Assembly (NCBI RefSeq): GCF_001457655.1
Contig: NZ_LN831035.1
Coordinates: 1,178,001-1,242,000, forward strand
DNA from: Haemophilus influenzae
GTDB taxonomy: Bacteria; Pseudomonadota; Gammaproteobacteria; Enterobacterales; Pasteurellaceae
DNA: 64,000 bases
Direction: 5' to 3'
Below, one piece after another: positions 30,341 through 39,473 of this stretch; positions within the stretch are counted from its first letter, which is position 1, and each line of letters begins with the position of its first letter. The notes below the pieces were generated by a model. That model saw nothing but the letters and a program-made list of their open reading frames with translations. It was not told the origin of the DNA and did not search any database. The translations under genes and the position numbers were made by a program.

Positions 30341-30423
30341 TATTTCTTTCTTTTTCCTGAAAAATACTGAGAGAACCCAATAAATAAAATTAACAGAGTT
30401 ATTATCATTAAAAGGTAAATCAT
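30340..30423 (-). CDS. Predicted 27-residue membrane microprotein within the rnf operon
   Basis: The frame from ATG 30421-30423 to TAA 30340-30342 fills the rnfA-rnfB gap exactly. It starts 4 bp after the rnfA stop, and its own stop overlaps the rnfB ATG as TAATG, the same junction used between rnfD and rnfG. The peptide begins [17 protein letters not shown], a single membrane helix, and ends SGKRKK, a basic tail that would face the cytoplasm (N-out, C-in). There is no strong ribosome site of its own (AGGA is about 17 bases away, inside rnfA), so translation by re-initiation is inferred. I recognise no family. It could be chance, but the phasing and membrane-peptide composition argue otherwise. 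Confidence 0.5.
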   Translation of the reverse strand: MIYLLMIITLLILFIGFSQYFSGKRKK

Positions 30424-30427
30424 TTTA

Positions 30428-31045
<618 letters not shown>

Positions 31046-31110
31046 TTATGGAAGCAAGAACAATAGAAAATTTTGCTAAGGGGAAATGGTAAGTTGCGAT
31101 TTTGTTATTG

Positions 31111-31151
31111 AAATAAAAAACGCAGCTAATCATTTAAACGATTAGCTGCGT
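31111..31151 (-). terminator. Terminator downstream of sohB
   Basis: A perfect 12-bp stem, ACGCAGCTAATC (31120-31131) with GATTAGCTGCGT (31140-31151), has an 8-nt loop. Read on the minus strand it is followed by TTTTTTATTT. It lies 137 bp after the sohB stop and just upstream of the rnfA promoter region. The 136 bp between (31152-31287) hold no gene I can support. Confidence 0.85.
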
Positions 31152-31287
31152 AATATTTGGATTAACAATACTCAACTTGATTTATGAATTAAATATAATA
31201 AAACCCCTAAAGATCGGCGAGTATCTTAATGACAAAGATTTGTCTTGTAAACATAGAAATAAAAACTTCTTTTTTGTGGATAAATGT

Positions 31288-32349
31288 TTAGTACATAAAG
31301 TCTCTAGACTGTTTTGTACTATAACGATGAATGATATTAATTGCACTTTCTTCAGCTTGTCGTCCGAATTTTTTTATTAGGGATTTTTTTAAACGGTATT
31401 TAACATTAAGCACCTGTTTTTCTTTCATTTTTTCCAAAATTAAATCATCACTCGTTGAGATTTCATCTACAAGTTGTAATGCAATGGCTTGTTGTCCAAA
31501 CCAATGTTCGCCTGTTGCGATTTTATCAATATCTAGGCAAGGGCGATTTTGTGAGACAAATTGTTTGAATAATTTATGTGTTTCTTCCAATTCTTGTTGA
31601 AATTTTTGTTTGCCTTTTTCAGTGTTCTCACCCAATACGGTCACTGTACGTTTAAATTCGCCCGCAGTCATTACATCTACATCGACATCGTGTTTTTTCA
31701 ATAGTCGATGAACATTTGGAATTTGAGCGACAACGCCAATAGAACCAATAACAGCAAAAGGTGCGGATACAATTTTATCGGCAACGCAAGCCATCATATA
31801 ACCGCCACTTGCAGCCACTTTATCAACGGCAACAGTTAATTTTATGCCTTTTTGTTTTAAGCGAGACAATTGAGAGGCTGCAAATCCATAATTATGCACA
31901 ATGCCACCAGGGCTTTCTAAACGTAGTAATACTTCATCTTCAGATTTGGCAACATTTAAGATAGCTGAAATTTCTTCACGAAGTGCGGTTGTTTCTGAGG
32001 CTGAAATATCGCCGCAAAAATCTAATACATATACGCAAGCTTTCTTTTCATCTTCTAAAGTCTCGCTTTTTTTCAATTTTTCTTTGCGTTTTTTAGCATT
32101 TTGTTTTTCCGCTTTTTTTTCAGCTTTAGTGCGTTGTTTTTGTTCTTCTTCAGAAAGATTAAAATCACGTAATAAACGAACTTGTTCATTAAATTCTTCT
32201 GATAAATCTTTAATTTCTAATTCTCCCACTTTAGACTTGTTATGTTGGCGATAAGAAATAATCAAACCAACAATAGCAAGAATGAGTAATAAAATTGTTA
32301 AAATTTCCAGAATAAAAATTCCATAGCCTGTTAAAATATCGTTCAACAT
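31288..32349 (-). CDS. sohB: Inner-membrane serine peptidase SohB
   Basis: The product is a 353-residue member of peptidase family S49. One N-terminal membrane helix (about residues 8-32) is followed by a lysine/glutamate-rich linker (about 60-100) and the ClpP-like protease domain. The nucleophile serine is in KVAASGGYMMACVADKIVSAPFAVIGSIGVV; the ESPGGIVHNYGFAASQL segment precedes it. E. coli SohB is a suppressor of htrA when overproduced, and its substrates are poorly known. It is monocistronic with a strong terminator. Confidence 0.92.
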   Translation of the reverse strand: MLNDILTGYGIFILEILTILLLILAIVGLIISYRQHNKSKVGELEIKDLSEEFNEQVRLLRDFNLSEEEQKQRTKAEKKAEKQNAKKRKEKLKKSETLEDEKKACVYVLDFCGDISASETTALREEISAILNVAKSEDEVLLRLESPGGIVHNYGFAASQLSRLKQKGIKLTVAVDKVAASGGYMMACVADKIVSAPFAVIGSIGVVAQIPNVHRLLKKHDVDVDVMTAGEFKRTVTVLGENTEKGKQKFQQELEETHKLFKQFVSQNRPCLDIDKIATGEHWFGQQAIALQLVDEISTSDDLILEKMKEKQVLNVKYRLKKSLIKKFGRQAEESAINIIHRYSTKQSRDFMY

Positions 32350-32548
32350 TGTTACTCCCGTTGATATTTAATGGATTAAATTTTCACGACACTGGTTTAG
32401 TGTGTAGATCGCCAACATAATAAAACATTGTGATTGTTTGCGCTATTTATAACAAAAAATTTTAAATTAATTCTTACTTTTTATATTTTCATTTTGGCTA
32501 ATTTGGCATAGCATAAGCGAGTATTTCATTTATACCAAAGGAGCAATT

Positions 32549-33214
32549 ATGAAATTACGCGCTGTTGTATTAGGTCTTGCCACATTATGCACAAGTACGG
32601 CAACCTTTGCTGGAATGGTTTCTACGTCATCTAACCTTGAGTTTTTAGCGATTGATGGTCAAAAAGCCTCTAAATCTCTCGGAAAAGCTAAGACATTTAC
32701 TGTAGATGATACCCAAAACCATCAGGTTGTTGTGCGTCTAAATGAAATTGTTGGTTCAGGATCGAATCAATCTCTTTTTGAATCTAATCCTGTGATTGTG
32801 ACATTTCAAGGTAATGCTGAAGATTTGGTTATTTCCGCACCAGTTATTCGTAATCTTGATAGTGGCGATAAATTCAATCAAATGCCAAATATTACTGTGA
32901 AAACAAAATCAGGTAATGCTATTTCAGCGAAAGTGGATGTGTTAAAACAAGAAGGTTTATTCCCAAGTGGTAATGTGCTAAATGATCTTGCTGAATATAA
33001 TGCGTCTGGTGCAGCGGCATCAGTTTCTAAATTTGCTGCAACAACAGTTGCGAGTTCAGTGGCTGTTGCGCCAGCAGGTAATGCAAAAGCGAATAAAGGA
33101 AAAGTGGTTGTTCAGGGCGAAAATGTTGCAGAGCAACAGCTCCAATATTGGTTCCAACAAGCGGATAAAGAAACTCAAACACGTTTCTTAAACTGGGCAA
33201 AATCCCATAAATAA
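32549..33214 (+). CDS. YccT-family (DUF2057) secreted protein
   Basis: The product is a 221-residue protein with a clear signal peptide (MKLRAVVLGLATLCTSTATFA, cleaved near residue 22) followed by a DUF2057/UPF0319 domain. Typical features are an N-terminal NLEFLAIDGQKA, a QVVVRLNEIVGSG strand and the C-terminal LQYWFQQADKETQTRFLNWAK. It is probably periplasmic. E. coli YccT has been linked to curli regulation, but Haemophilus has no curli and the role here is unknown. Start supported by AAGGAG 7 bases upstream. A terminator separates it from yccS. Confidence 0.8.
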   Translation: MKLRAVVLGLATLCTSTATFAGMVSTSSNLEFLAIDGQKASKSLGKAKTFTVDDTQNHQVVVRLNEIVGSGSNQSLFESNPVIVTFQGNAEDLVISAPVIRNLDSGDKFNQMPNITVKTKSGNAISAKVDVLKQEGLFPSGNVLNDLAEYNASGAAASVSKFAATTVASSVAVAPAGNAKANKGKVVVQGENVAEQQLQYWFQQADKETQTRFLNWAKSHK

Positions 33215-33234
33215 TGACCGCACTTTATACAATA

Positions 33235-33264
33235 AAAAGTGAGCCTTGTTGCTCACTTTTCTAT
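33235..33264 (+). terminator. Terminator after the YccT-family gene
   Basis: AAAAGTGAGC (33235-33244) pairs with GCTCACTTTT (33251-33260) with a 6-nt loop, and a T-rich stretch follows. A single uptake signal lies just before it at 33218. Confidence 0.8.
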
Positions 33265-33281
33265 TTTGATAAGGATTTGAA

Positions 33282-35438
33282 ATGAATATTCGGTTAAATA
33301 CTAAAGTAATTTCTACAATTCCTGTTTTTATTGCCGTAAATATTGCGGCAGTGGGAATATGGTTTTTTGATATTTCTTCGCAATCAATGCCTTTGATTCT
33401 AGGGATCATTGCAGGTGGTTTGGTGGATTTGGATAACCGTTTAACTGGACGATTGAAAAACGTATTTTTCACGCTTATTGCCTTTTCTATTTCTTCCTTT
33501 ATTGTGCAGTTACATATTGGCAAGCCTATCCAATATATTGTGTTAATGACGGTGCTGACATTTATTTTCACTATGATTGGTGCCGTGGGGCAGCGTTATA
33601 GCACCATTGCTTTCGGTTCATTAGTGGTTGCGCTTTACACCACATTAACTTATATCCCAGAGGTAAATGTATGGTTTATTAACCCTGTAATGATTTTATG
33701 CGGTACCTTGTTGTATAGCGTGGTGACTCTGATTGTTTACCTGTTTTTCCCAAATCGCCCCGTGCAAGAAAGTGTCGCTAAAGCGTTTTGTGCGTTGGGG
33801 GAATATTTAGATACCAAATCCTGTTTTTTTGATCCTGACGAAGTGGCTGAGATTGAAAAAAAACATCTTAATTTCGCGATGAAAAATGCGAATGTTGTCA
33901 CGGCATTTAATATTGTGCGTACCGCACTTTTTTATCGTATTAGAGGGCAACATCGCCATCCTCGTACCCAGAGAATGTTACGTTACTATTTTGCCGCACA
34001 AGACATTCATGAGCGCACCAATTCTACGCATTTTGATTATCAACAAATAACGGAAAAACTAAAAAATACAGATTTGATTTTCCGTATTCAACGTTTGTTA
34101 GAACTACAAGCACAATCCTGTAAAGAAATCACGGCGAGTTTACGTGAAAATAAACCTTATCATTTTAATGAACGTGTGGAACGTGCGCTTTTAGGCACCT
34201 TGCATTCCTTTGAACTATATCGAGCACAACATCTTAATGATCAAGATGAACTGATTGATATCCAAACCTTGTTAGATAATTTACAAAGCATCAACTGGCA
34301 ACTTCGCCAATTAGCACAAGACACGACGGATACAGAACAATTAGCTCAAATTCATACGGAACAAATCACTGGGTTAAAAAATATCAGTGCGGTGATTTTT
34401 AGCCATTTTACTTTTGAGTCACCGTTGTTCCGTCATGCGGTACGCTTATCTATTGTGGTATTTTTATGTTGTGCAATTGTTGAGTTTTTCCAATTTAATC
34501 TTGGTTATTGGATTTTATTGACCACTGTATTTGTGTGTCAGCCAAATTATTCTGCAACTAAAGTACGTTTACGTCAGCGCATTATCGGCACGATATTAGG
34601 CGTAGTGGTGGGGTCTCTATTACCTTATTTAAATCCAACCTTAGAATTAAAACTGGGTCTTGTGGTGCTCACAAGTACTTTGTTCTTTTTCTTCCGTAGT
34701 AATAATTATAGTTTCTCGACCTTTTTCATCACACTACAAGTATTGCTCAGTTTTGATGTCATGGGATTTGATACGGCAGCTGCGTTGATGCCTCGTTTAC
34801 TTGATACTTTACTTGGTGCCGCGATTTCATGGTTTGCCGTATCTTACTTATGGCCAGATTGGAAATATTTGCAACTTGATAAAGTGAGCCATCAAGCATT
34901 GCGTAGTGATGCGGTGTATTTATTGCATATTATTAGTCAATTGCAATTTGGTAAAAGCGACGATCTTAAATATCGCATAGCACGTCGCAATGCACATCAA
35001 TATGCAGCCGCACTGAGTACAACACTTTCCAATATGAATAATGAACCAGTGAAATACAAGACATATTTACAAAAAGGTTTTGATTTACTCAAACTGAATT
35101 ATTCTCTATTAAGCTATATTTCAGCACTGGGAGCTTATCGAGACAGAATGAAAAATTTGCAACAGACCGCACAGTTTTTATCTGGTTTTTATCCCGTGGC
35201 AAAGAAAATTATCTATACCTTAGAACACATTGAAGAAATACCCGAAGCTATTTTTAACCAACAGCAAGAACGTATTGAAACACATTTAAAAGAATTAGAA
35301 AAACAAGAGATGACTGCTGAAGAACGCACCGTCTTTAGTTTGCCGTATCAACAATTGAATTTGATTACCCAACTATTGCCACAATTTTATGGGTATTTTA
35401 AGAAAGAGATAAACTGTCAGCGTGCGGGGGCGTTATAA
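33282..35438 (+). CDS. yccS: YccS/FUSC-family inner-membrane protein
   Basis: The product is a 718-residue protein with two membrane blocks, about residues 10-155 (six helices) and 380-525 (six helices). Each is followed by a soluble helical domain, the arrangement of the YccS/YhfK family in the fusaric-acid-resistance (FUSC) superfamily related to aromatic-acid efflux AaeB and plant ALMT channels. LRQRIIGTILGVVVGSLLPYL in the second block is the family signature. The substrate is unknown. It forms the left chromosomal border of the hmw island: the next gene in unoccupied strains would be kdsC. Confidence 0.85.
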   Translation: MNIRLNTKVISTIPVFIAVNIAAVGIWFFDISSQSMPLILGIIAGGLVDLDNRLTGRLKNVFFTLIAFSISSFIVQLHIGKPIQYIVLMTVLTFIFTMIGAVGQRYSTIAFGSLVVALYTTLTYIPEVNVWFINPVMILCGTLLYSVVTLIVYLFFPNRPVQESVAKAFCALGEYLDTKSCFFDPDEVAEIEKKHLNFAMKNANVVTAFNIVRTALFYRIRGQHRHPRTQRMLRYYFAAQDIHERTNSTHFDYQQITEKLKNTDLIFRIQRLLELQAQSCKEITASLRENKPYHFNERVERALLGTLHSFELYRAQHLNDQDELIDIQTLLDNLQSINWQLRQLAQDTTDTEQLAQIHTEQITGLKNISAVIFSHFTFESPLFRHAVRLSIVVFLCCAIVEFFQFNLGYWILLTTVFVCQPNYSATKVRLRQRIIGTILGVVVGSLLPYLNPTLELKLGLVVLTSTLFFFFRSNNYSFSTFFITLQVLLSFDVMGFDTAAALMPRLLDTLLGAAISWFAVSYLWPDWKYLQLDKVSHQALRSDAVYLLHIISQLQFGKSDDLKYRIARRNAHQYAAALSTTLSNMNNEPVKYKTYLQKGFDLLKLNYSLLSYISALGAYRDRMKNLQQTAQFLSGFYPVAKKIIYTLEHIEEIPEAIFNQQQERIETHLKELEKQEMTAEERTVFSLPYQQLNLITQLLPQFYGYFKKEINCQRAGAL

Positions 35439-35442
35439 AGAT

Positions 35443-35504
35443 AAAAGTGCGGTTGATTTTTGAGAGATTTTAAAACTCGTTGAAAATTAACCGCACTTTT
35501 ACTT
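35443..35504. terminator. Bidirectional terminator of paired uptake signals, yccS/hmwC
   Basis: AAAAGTGCGGTT (35443-35454) and AACCGCACTTTT (35489-35500) form a perfect 12-bp stem with a 34-nt loop between the convergent yccS and hmwC. T-runs follow on both strands. The USS closest to the hmw genes is here. Confidence 0.8.
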
Positions 35505-35514
35505 TAAGAAACCG

Positions 35515-37467
35515 TTATTTTTTACTCAAGTGCTTCCGCTTCCATTCATTTGTTTTCTTAAGCAGTATTTTGCCCAATGGACGAGGGTCGCCTGTAAAAA
35601 GCTTTTGTAAGCCGTTGTTTTCTATGATGTAACGACGGAGTTCAAGGCGTTCTTGATGGTTTTCTGCTAGACGCAAAGCACATTCAATATATGTTTCTCG
35701 TGTGTCGGCTATCAGCCATTCAGGTAGTCCTAAGCGTTTAAATAAACCCTCATCAATATGCTCATGAACCTCATCCCCCGTTTTACATACACCAATCAAA
35801 CCCAGTGTAACCATATCAATTATGCCGTTTGTATTACCGAAAGGAAACGGATTGAGTAGCATATCGCAATCACGCAATATTGCCAGATAATCGTGATAAG
35901 GTGCGTGGGGATGTGCGGTGGCATCGTCGCCTAAATAGCTTTCGATGAACCATTTGACATAAGGGTGTGTCAAGCCTGTTGATTGTCCAAGTGCGAAATG
36001 AAAATGTATTTTGACTTTAGCTTTATCCCTGATTTCTTGCAATGTTACCAAAAATTCAGGGTTTAATTTCATGGTGGTAGCAGCAATACCGATATTGACT
36101 ACTTCGGGATTTTCTCTTAGTACATAATCCACTTTTTGTGGGGCGAGCGCAGATGGTACATAAGGTAGGGCATCTTTGGGCAAGCGTAAAAGGGTTTCGC
36201 TGAAACAATCTTCACTGCCCACATAATCATCTTCTACGATGACATAATCAATAAATTCAGAGTGCGTAGTGGCAGGATGACCCAAGGCTACAGCTTGAAT
36301 AGGGGCAAGCCGAGTGTTGCTCACAAAAATCGTGGTAATATCCATGCCAATGCTTGGCATATAGAACACTGCGGGTTGGAAAGTTTCGCACTGTTTACGG
36401 ATAAAAAACAGTCTCTCCATTATATTATTGCTACTGATTTCAAAGAACTCGTCAAACACTTCTCGACCTATGTTATCAACGCCCTCATGGCCTAAGCCGA
36501 CTAAATAGAATTTTTCTCGAGCAGCAATCATTGAAGTTGAATGCGTGCGATAAATCGAATGTCCCGAATTAAAATGTTCAAGCAGTACCATCATCACAGG
36601 TTTGCCGTCCTTTTTACCTAAGGTGTAAAGGTAGCGGTCTTGCCATCCTTGCGTGAGGATATGCTTGCGGACAAGTTCGTTTAATGGACGCTTAACATCG
36701 TGCTTGTTTTTTGCTAAATCATAACTGCAGTGCATATATACATCATGAAGGATATTTGCAGGCAATTCATCTAAATTAGCAATTTCGGCGAGTTTTTTAG
36801 GAAACCACTGTAAAACCACCGCTCTTTTATGAAACGCAGATGCAGTACCAATAAAACGTGAAGATTGCAACGCAAAACACAATGAAGCACAAAGTTGTTG
36901 ATTCCCTGCCCATAACGCATCTAAACTCATATTGACATTGGATTCGGGTAAGTAAAAAATACAGAATTTAGCAATAGAAGAGTTGTCTGTTGCTAAATGA
37001 AAGCCACCTTCGGAATCTGGGTTGATATTATATTTATTGAGAATATGGTCTGCGTTAACGTAGGGGGAAGAGGCAAAAATCAGCGTCAACCAGCGTTGCA
37101 GACTAATCATCTTTAACGCCCCTTCTTCAGAAATTGCCAATTCGGGGTCGGAAAAGAGTGTTGTAATTGCATTGGCGAGACGAGTGGCAAAATAAATGAG
37201 TAATTTTTCGGGTAGATATGCCAGCTGTGCGGGTGCGTCAAATTCAATATCGTGAACGCCTCCAAAATTAGCATCCATTTTTTCCAGAATCACCATTAAT
37301 TCACGACAAGCAAACTCATAATCTTTTTTTGCGATATGTTGTTCCAAGCGCAATAGGCTAGGTTTGGGTGATTGTTGAAGCATTTGCGGGGAAGTTTGGT
37401 TGTTGTTTGATTCCACAAGTGAAACGGTCGTATTTTGTGGAGCGTTTTGCAAATTTTCTTTTGTCAT
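35515..37467 (-). CDS. hmwC: HMW1C-type cytoplasmic N-glycosyltransferase
   Basis: The product is a 650-residue GT41-family enzyme that attaches glucose or galactose from UDP-hexose to asparagines in N-x-S/T sequons of the HMW adhesin, and can extend to dihexose. This is the only well-known bacterial cytoplasmic N-glycosylation system that works without oligosaccharyltransferase. The N-terminal all-alpha domain spans about residues 30-240. The GT-B C-terminal part has GHEGVDNIGREVFDEFF, YMPSIGMDITTIFVSNTRLAPIQAVALGHPATT and the donor site NPFPFGNTNGIIDMVTLGLIGVCKTGDEVHEHIDEGLF. I start at ATG 37465-37467 (MTKENLQN); an upstream extension of 31 codons is basic and not conserved in character. 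It is the last gene of hmwABC. Confidence 0.93.
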   Translation of the reverse strand: MTKENLQNAPQNTTVSLVESNNNQTSPQMLQQSPKPSLLRLEQHIAKKDYEFACRELMVILEKMDANFGGVHDIEFDAPAQLAYLPEKLLIYFATRLANAITTLFSDPELAISEEGALKMISLQRWLTLIFASSPYVNADHILNKYNINPDSEGGFHLATDNSSIAKFCIFYLPESNVNMSLDALWAGNQQLCASLCFALQSSRFIGTASAFHKRAVVLQWFPKKLAEIANLDELPANILHDVYMHCSYDLAKNKHDVKRPLNELVRKHILTQGWQDRYLYTLGKKDGKPVMMVLLEHFNSGHSIYRTHSTSMIAAREKFYLVGLGHEGVDNIGREVFDEFFEISSNNIMERLFFIRKQCETFQPAVFYMPSIGMDITTIFVSNTRLAPIQAVALGHPATTHSEFIDYVIVEDDYVGSEDCFSETLLRLPKDALPYVPSALAPQKVDYVLRENPEVVNIGIAATTMKLNPEFLVTLQEIRDKAKVKIHFHFALGQSTGLTHPYVKWFIESYLGDDATAHPHAPYHDYLAILRDCDMLLNPFPFGNTNGIIDMVTLGLIGVCKTGDEVHEHIDEGLFKRLGLPEWLIADTRETYIECALRLAENHQERLELRRYIIENNGLQKLFTGDPRPLGKILLKKTNEWKRKHLSKK

Positions 37468-37682
37468 ATTATTAAATCCCTTGTATCGAAATCCCCTGTA
37501 TCGCCATGGCACATGGCATGGAGTATACTTTAGTTTATCATATAAATTGTTTTTTAGCATTGCTTGGTTTGCTTGATATACAGGGGTAAAAACAGGGTTG
37601 CGTATAGACTGTAAATTGGCTGGTAAAGCATATAGTTATAAACTGGTAGGCGGAACGCTTACCAGTTGATTAAATTTCAGGG

Positions 37683-39320
37683 TTAGAAACTGAATGTTAA
37701 TCTACCCCAGAAGGTTGTAGGTGAGCTTGTGCGTTTTTTGTTGCCATTCAAATTGTCACTATTGGCATTTGCAAAGCGACGAGCAACAAAAGCATCTAGG
37801 CTTAAGTTTTGTGTAGGAGAGGTTTTAATGCCTAAACCCGCAGAGGATACTGTGTGCATATCTTCACCGTAAATTTTAGCATTTTCGCTATTATAACGGA
37901 ACTGACCTGCATCATAAAACGCATAAGGGCTGATTTGAAAGCGGGTGTATTTTGGCATACTTAATTCATTACGCCATACAAGACCGCGCTCACCACTTGC
38001 ACCGCCGTATTTAAAGCCTCTGACGCCATAAGTACCTGTTACAGAGAATAAATCTATGCTACTTATATCTTGTAGAGTAAACTGACCCGATAATTGACTG
38101 CTAAAATGCCAACCTTGAGCAAACTCTTGACTCAACCCTAAACTGGCTGTGCTAATGTGATAGCTGCGATTAAATGTTTCGCCAATGCGCTCCATTCCAA
38201 AAGAGCCTGGTAATTTACTCGCGTAATAATGATGAGTTAAATCAATATTAAAGATTGTTTTAGGGGTGAATTGGATATGCCCATCAATGCCTGCACTTAC
38301 GCCTGATACTGCAAATTTTTTCTTCGTTGCACCCAGGGTGTTTAACTCGGATGTTTGATTAATATGGCGGTAGTTGTAGCCTAAATTAATTTTAAACTGG
38401 TCTTCCATACCAAGGTTAAATGTTGGGAGGTAATAACTCCATTTCAGATTTGCAGAGATAGATTGACCTTTTGATAATTTACGATTAATCGCACTTGGTA
38501 AGCCGTCGATATCATTAGAATCAGCATAACTCATGCTGGTATAAAGGCTTAAGGATTGATGTTTGTCATAAAACGGATAAGTATATCCCACGCCTACCGC
38601 ATAAGATTTTGATGGTGCTTTCACATTGGTTAATGCGTTTAGGTTTAATACATCATCATGTCCAGTTAAATTGGCATTAACAAAACCTAAACTCACACGT
38701 TGATAGTTAAACTCCCTTGCACCGAAATTATCATAAGAAATAAAGCTACGCGTTTTACCAAAAGGCGAGAAGCCCGCAATTATCAAATTAGAGGTTTTGT
38801 TTTTAGGGTTTAGTTCGTAATGTACACGGGTAACCTTAAGCGGATTTTCTTTTGCCATATTAAATTCACGCAAATCGAACCACTGACGACCATCTTCATA
38901 CACTTTTCCTTGTTTCAAAGATGGCAGGCTGCGAGCGATATTTTCTTCACTATAACCCTTGCTCGCCTTATAAAAAACTTGGCTTTCTGCGACTGATTTC
39001 GAGACCAGTTCAAATATAATATTGCCATCCGTAATGGTTTGTTGCGGCAATATCACATCAAATTTATTTGGCTCAATCTTATCTAGCACGGCTTGTAATT
39101 CAAGCTGTGCTGTTTTTAGGTTTGTTAAAGTTTGTGTACCCTGGTATTTGGATAAGGATTTTGCTACAGACAGTTGGGCGTCTTCACTTAAAGTTTCAAG
39201 TGCGCCAGATAACTGAAAGCCTTTTACTAAAAACGCTTCTTCTGCATACGTCGATGAAGAAGCCAAGCCAAGCAATATTGATATTGCACTGAGTTTTAAT
39301 CTGCTTTTTATGTTTTTCAT
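37683..39320 (-). CDS. hmwB: HMW secretion pore HmwB (TpsB)
   Basis: The product is a 545-residue outer-membrane translocator of the two-partner secretion (Omp85/TpsB) type. The signal peptide (cleaved after SSTYA near residue 26) is followed by two POTRA domains (about 45-210) that recognise the HmwA TPS domain. A 16-strand barrel ends in the aromatic-terminated TTFWGRLTFSF. The loop-6 VRGF motif is visible in VTGTYGVRGFKYGGASGERGLVWR. It exports unfolded, glycosylated HmwA to the surface. It lies between hmwA (153 bp) and hmwC (215 bp) on the same strand. Confidence 0.94.
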   Translation of the reverse strand: MKNIKSRLKLSAISILLGLASSSTYAEEAFLVKGFQLSGALETLSEDAQLSVAKSLSKYQGTQTLTNLKTAQLELQAVLDKIEPNKFDVILPQQTITDGNIIFELVSKSVAESQVFYKASKGYSEENIARSLPSLKQGKVYEDGRQWFDLREFNMAKENPLKVTRVHYELNPKNKTSNLIIAGFSPFGKTRSFISYDNFGAREFNYQRVSLGFVNANLTGHDDVLNLNALTNVKAPSKSYAVGVGYTYPFYDKHQSLSLYTSMSYADSNDIDGLPSAINRKLSKGQSISANLKWSYYLPTFNLGMEDQFKINLGYNYRHINQTSELNTLGATKKKFAVSGVSAGIDGHIQFTPKTIFNIDLTHHYYASKLPGSFGMERIGETFNRSYHISTASLGLSQEFAQGWHFSSQLSGQFTLQDISSIDLFSVTGTYGVRGFKYGGASGERGLVWRNELSMPKYTRFQISPYAFYDAGQFRYNSENAKIYGEDMHTVSSAGLGIKTSPTQNLSLDAFVARRFANANSDNLNGNKKRTSSPTTFWGRLTFSF

Positions 39321-39372
39321 AATAATAACCTGTTAAAAATACTTTATTGTATTTTTCGTAATTTTTTACAAG

Positions 39373-39405
39373 GTGGGTAAAAGCCCGTACTGAACTTTAA
39401 CCCAC
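39373..39405 (-). other. Hairpin in the hmwA-hmwB gap
   Basis: GTGGGTAAAAG (39373-39383) can pair with CTTTAACCCAC (39395-39405) with one A-A mismatch. It sits between the hmwA stop and hmwB start and could attenuate transcription or protect the hmwA message end, which would explain unequal adhesin and pore amounts. Confidence 0.45.
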
Positions 39406-39473
39406 ACAGTAAATAATACGAAAATAAAATGACTTCATTGCAGGATGAAATCTACCTTGTCAATTACTGACCA

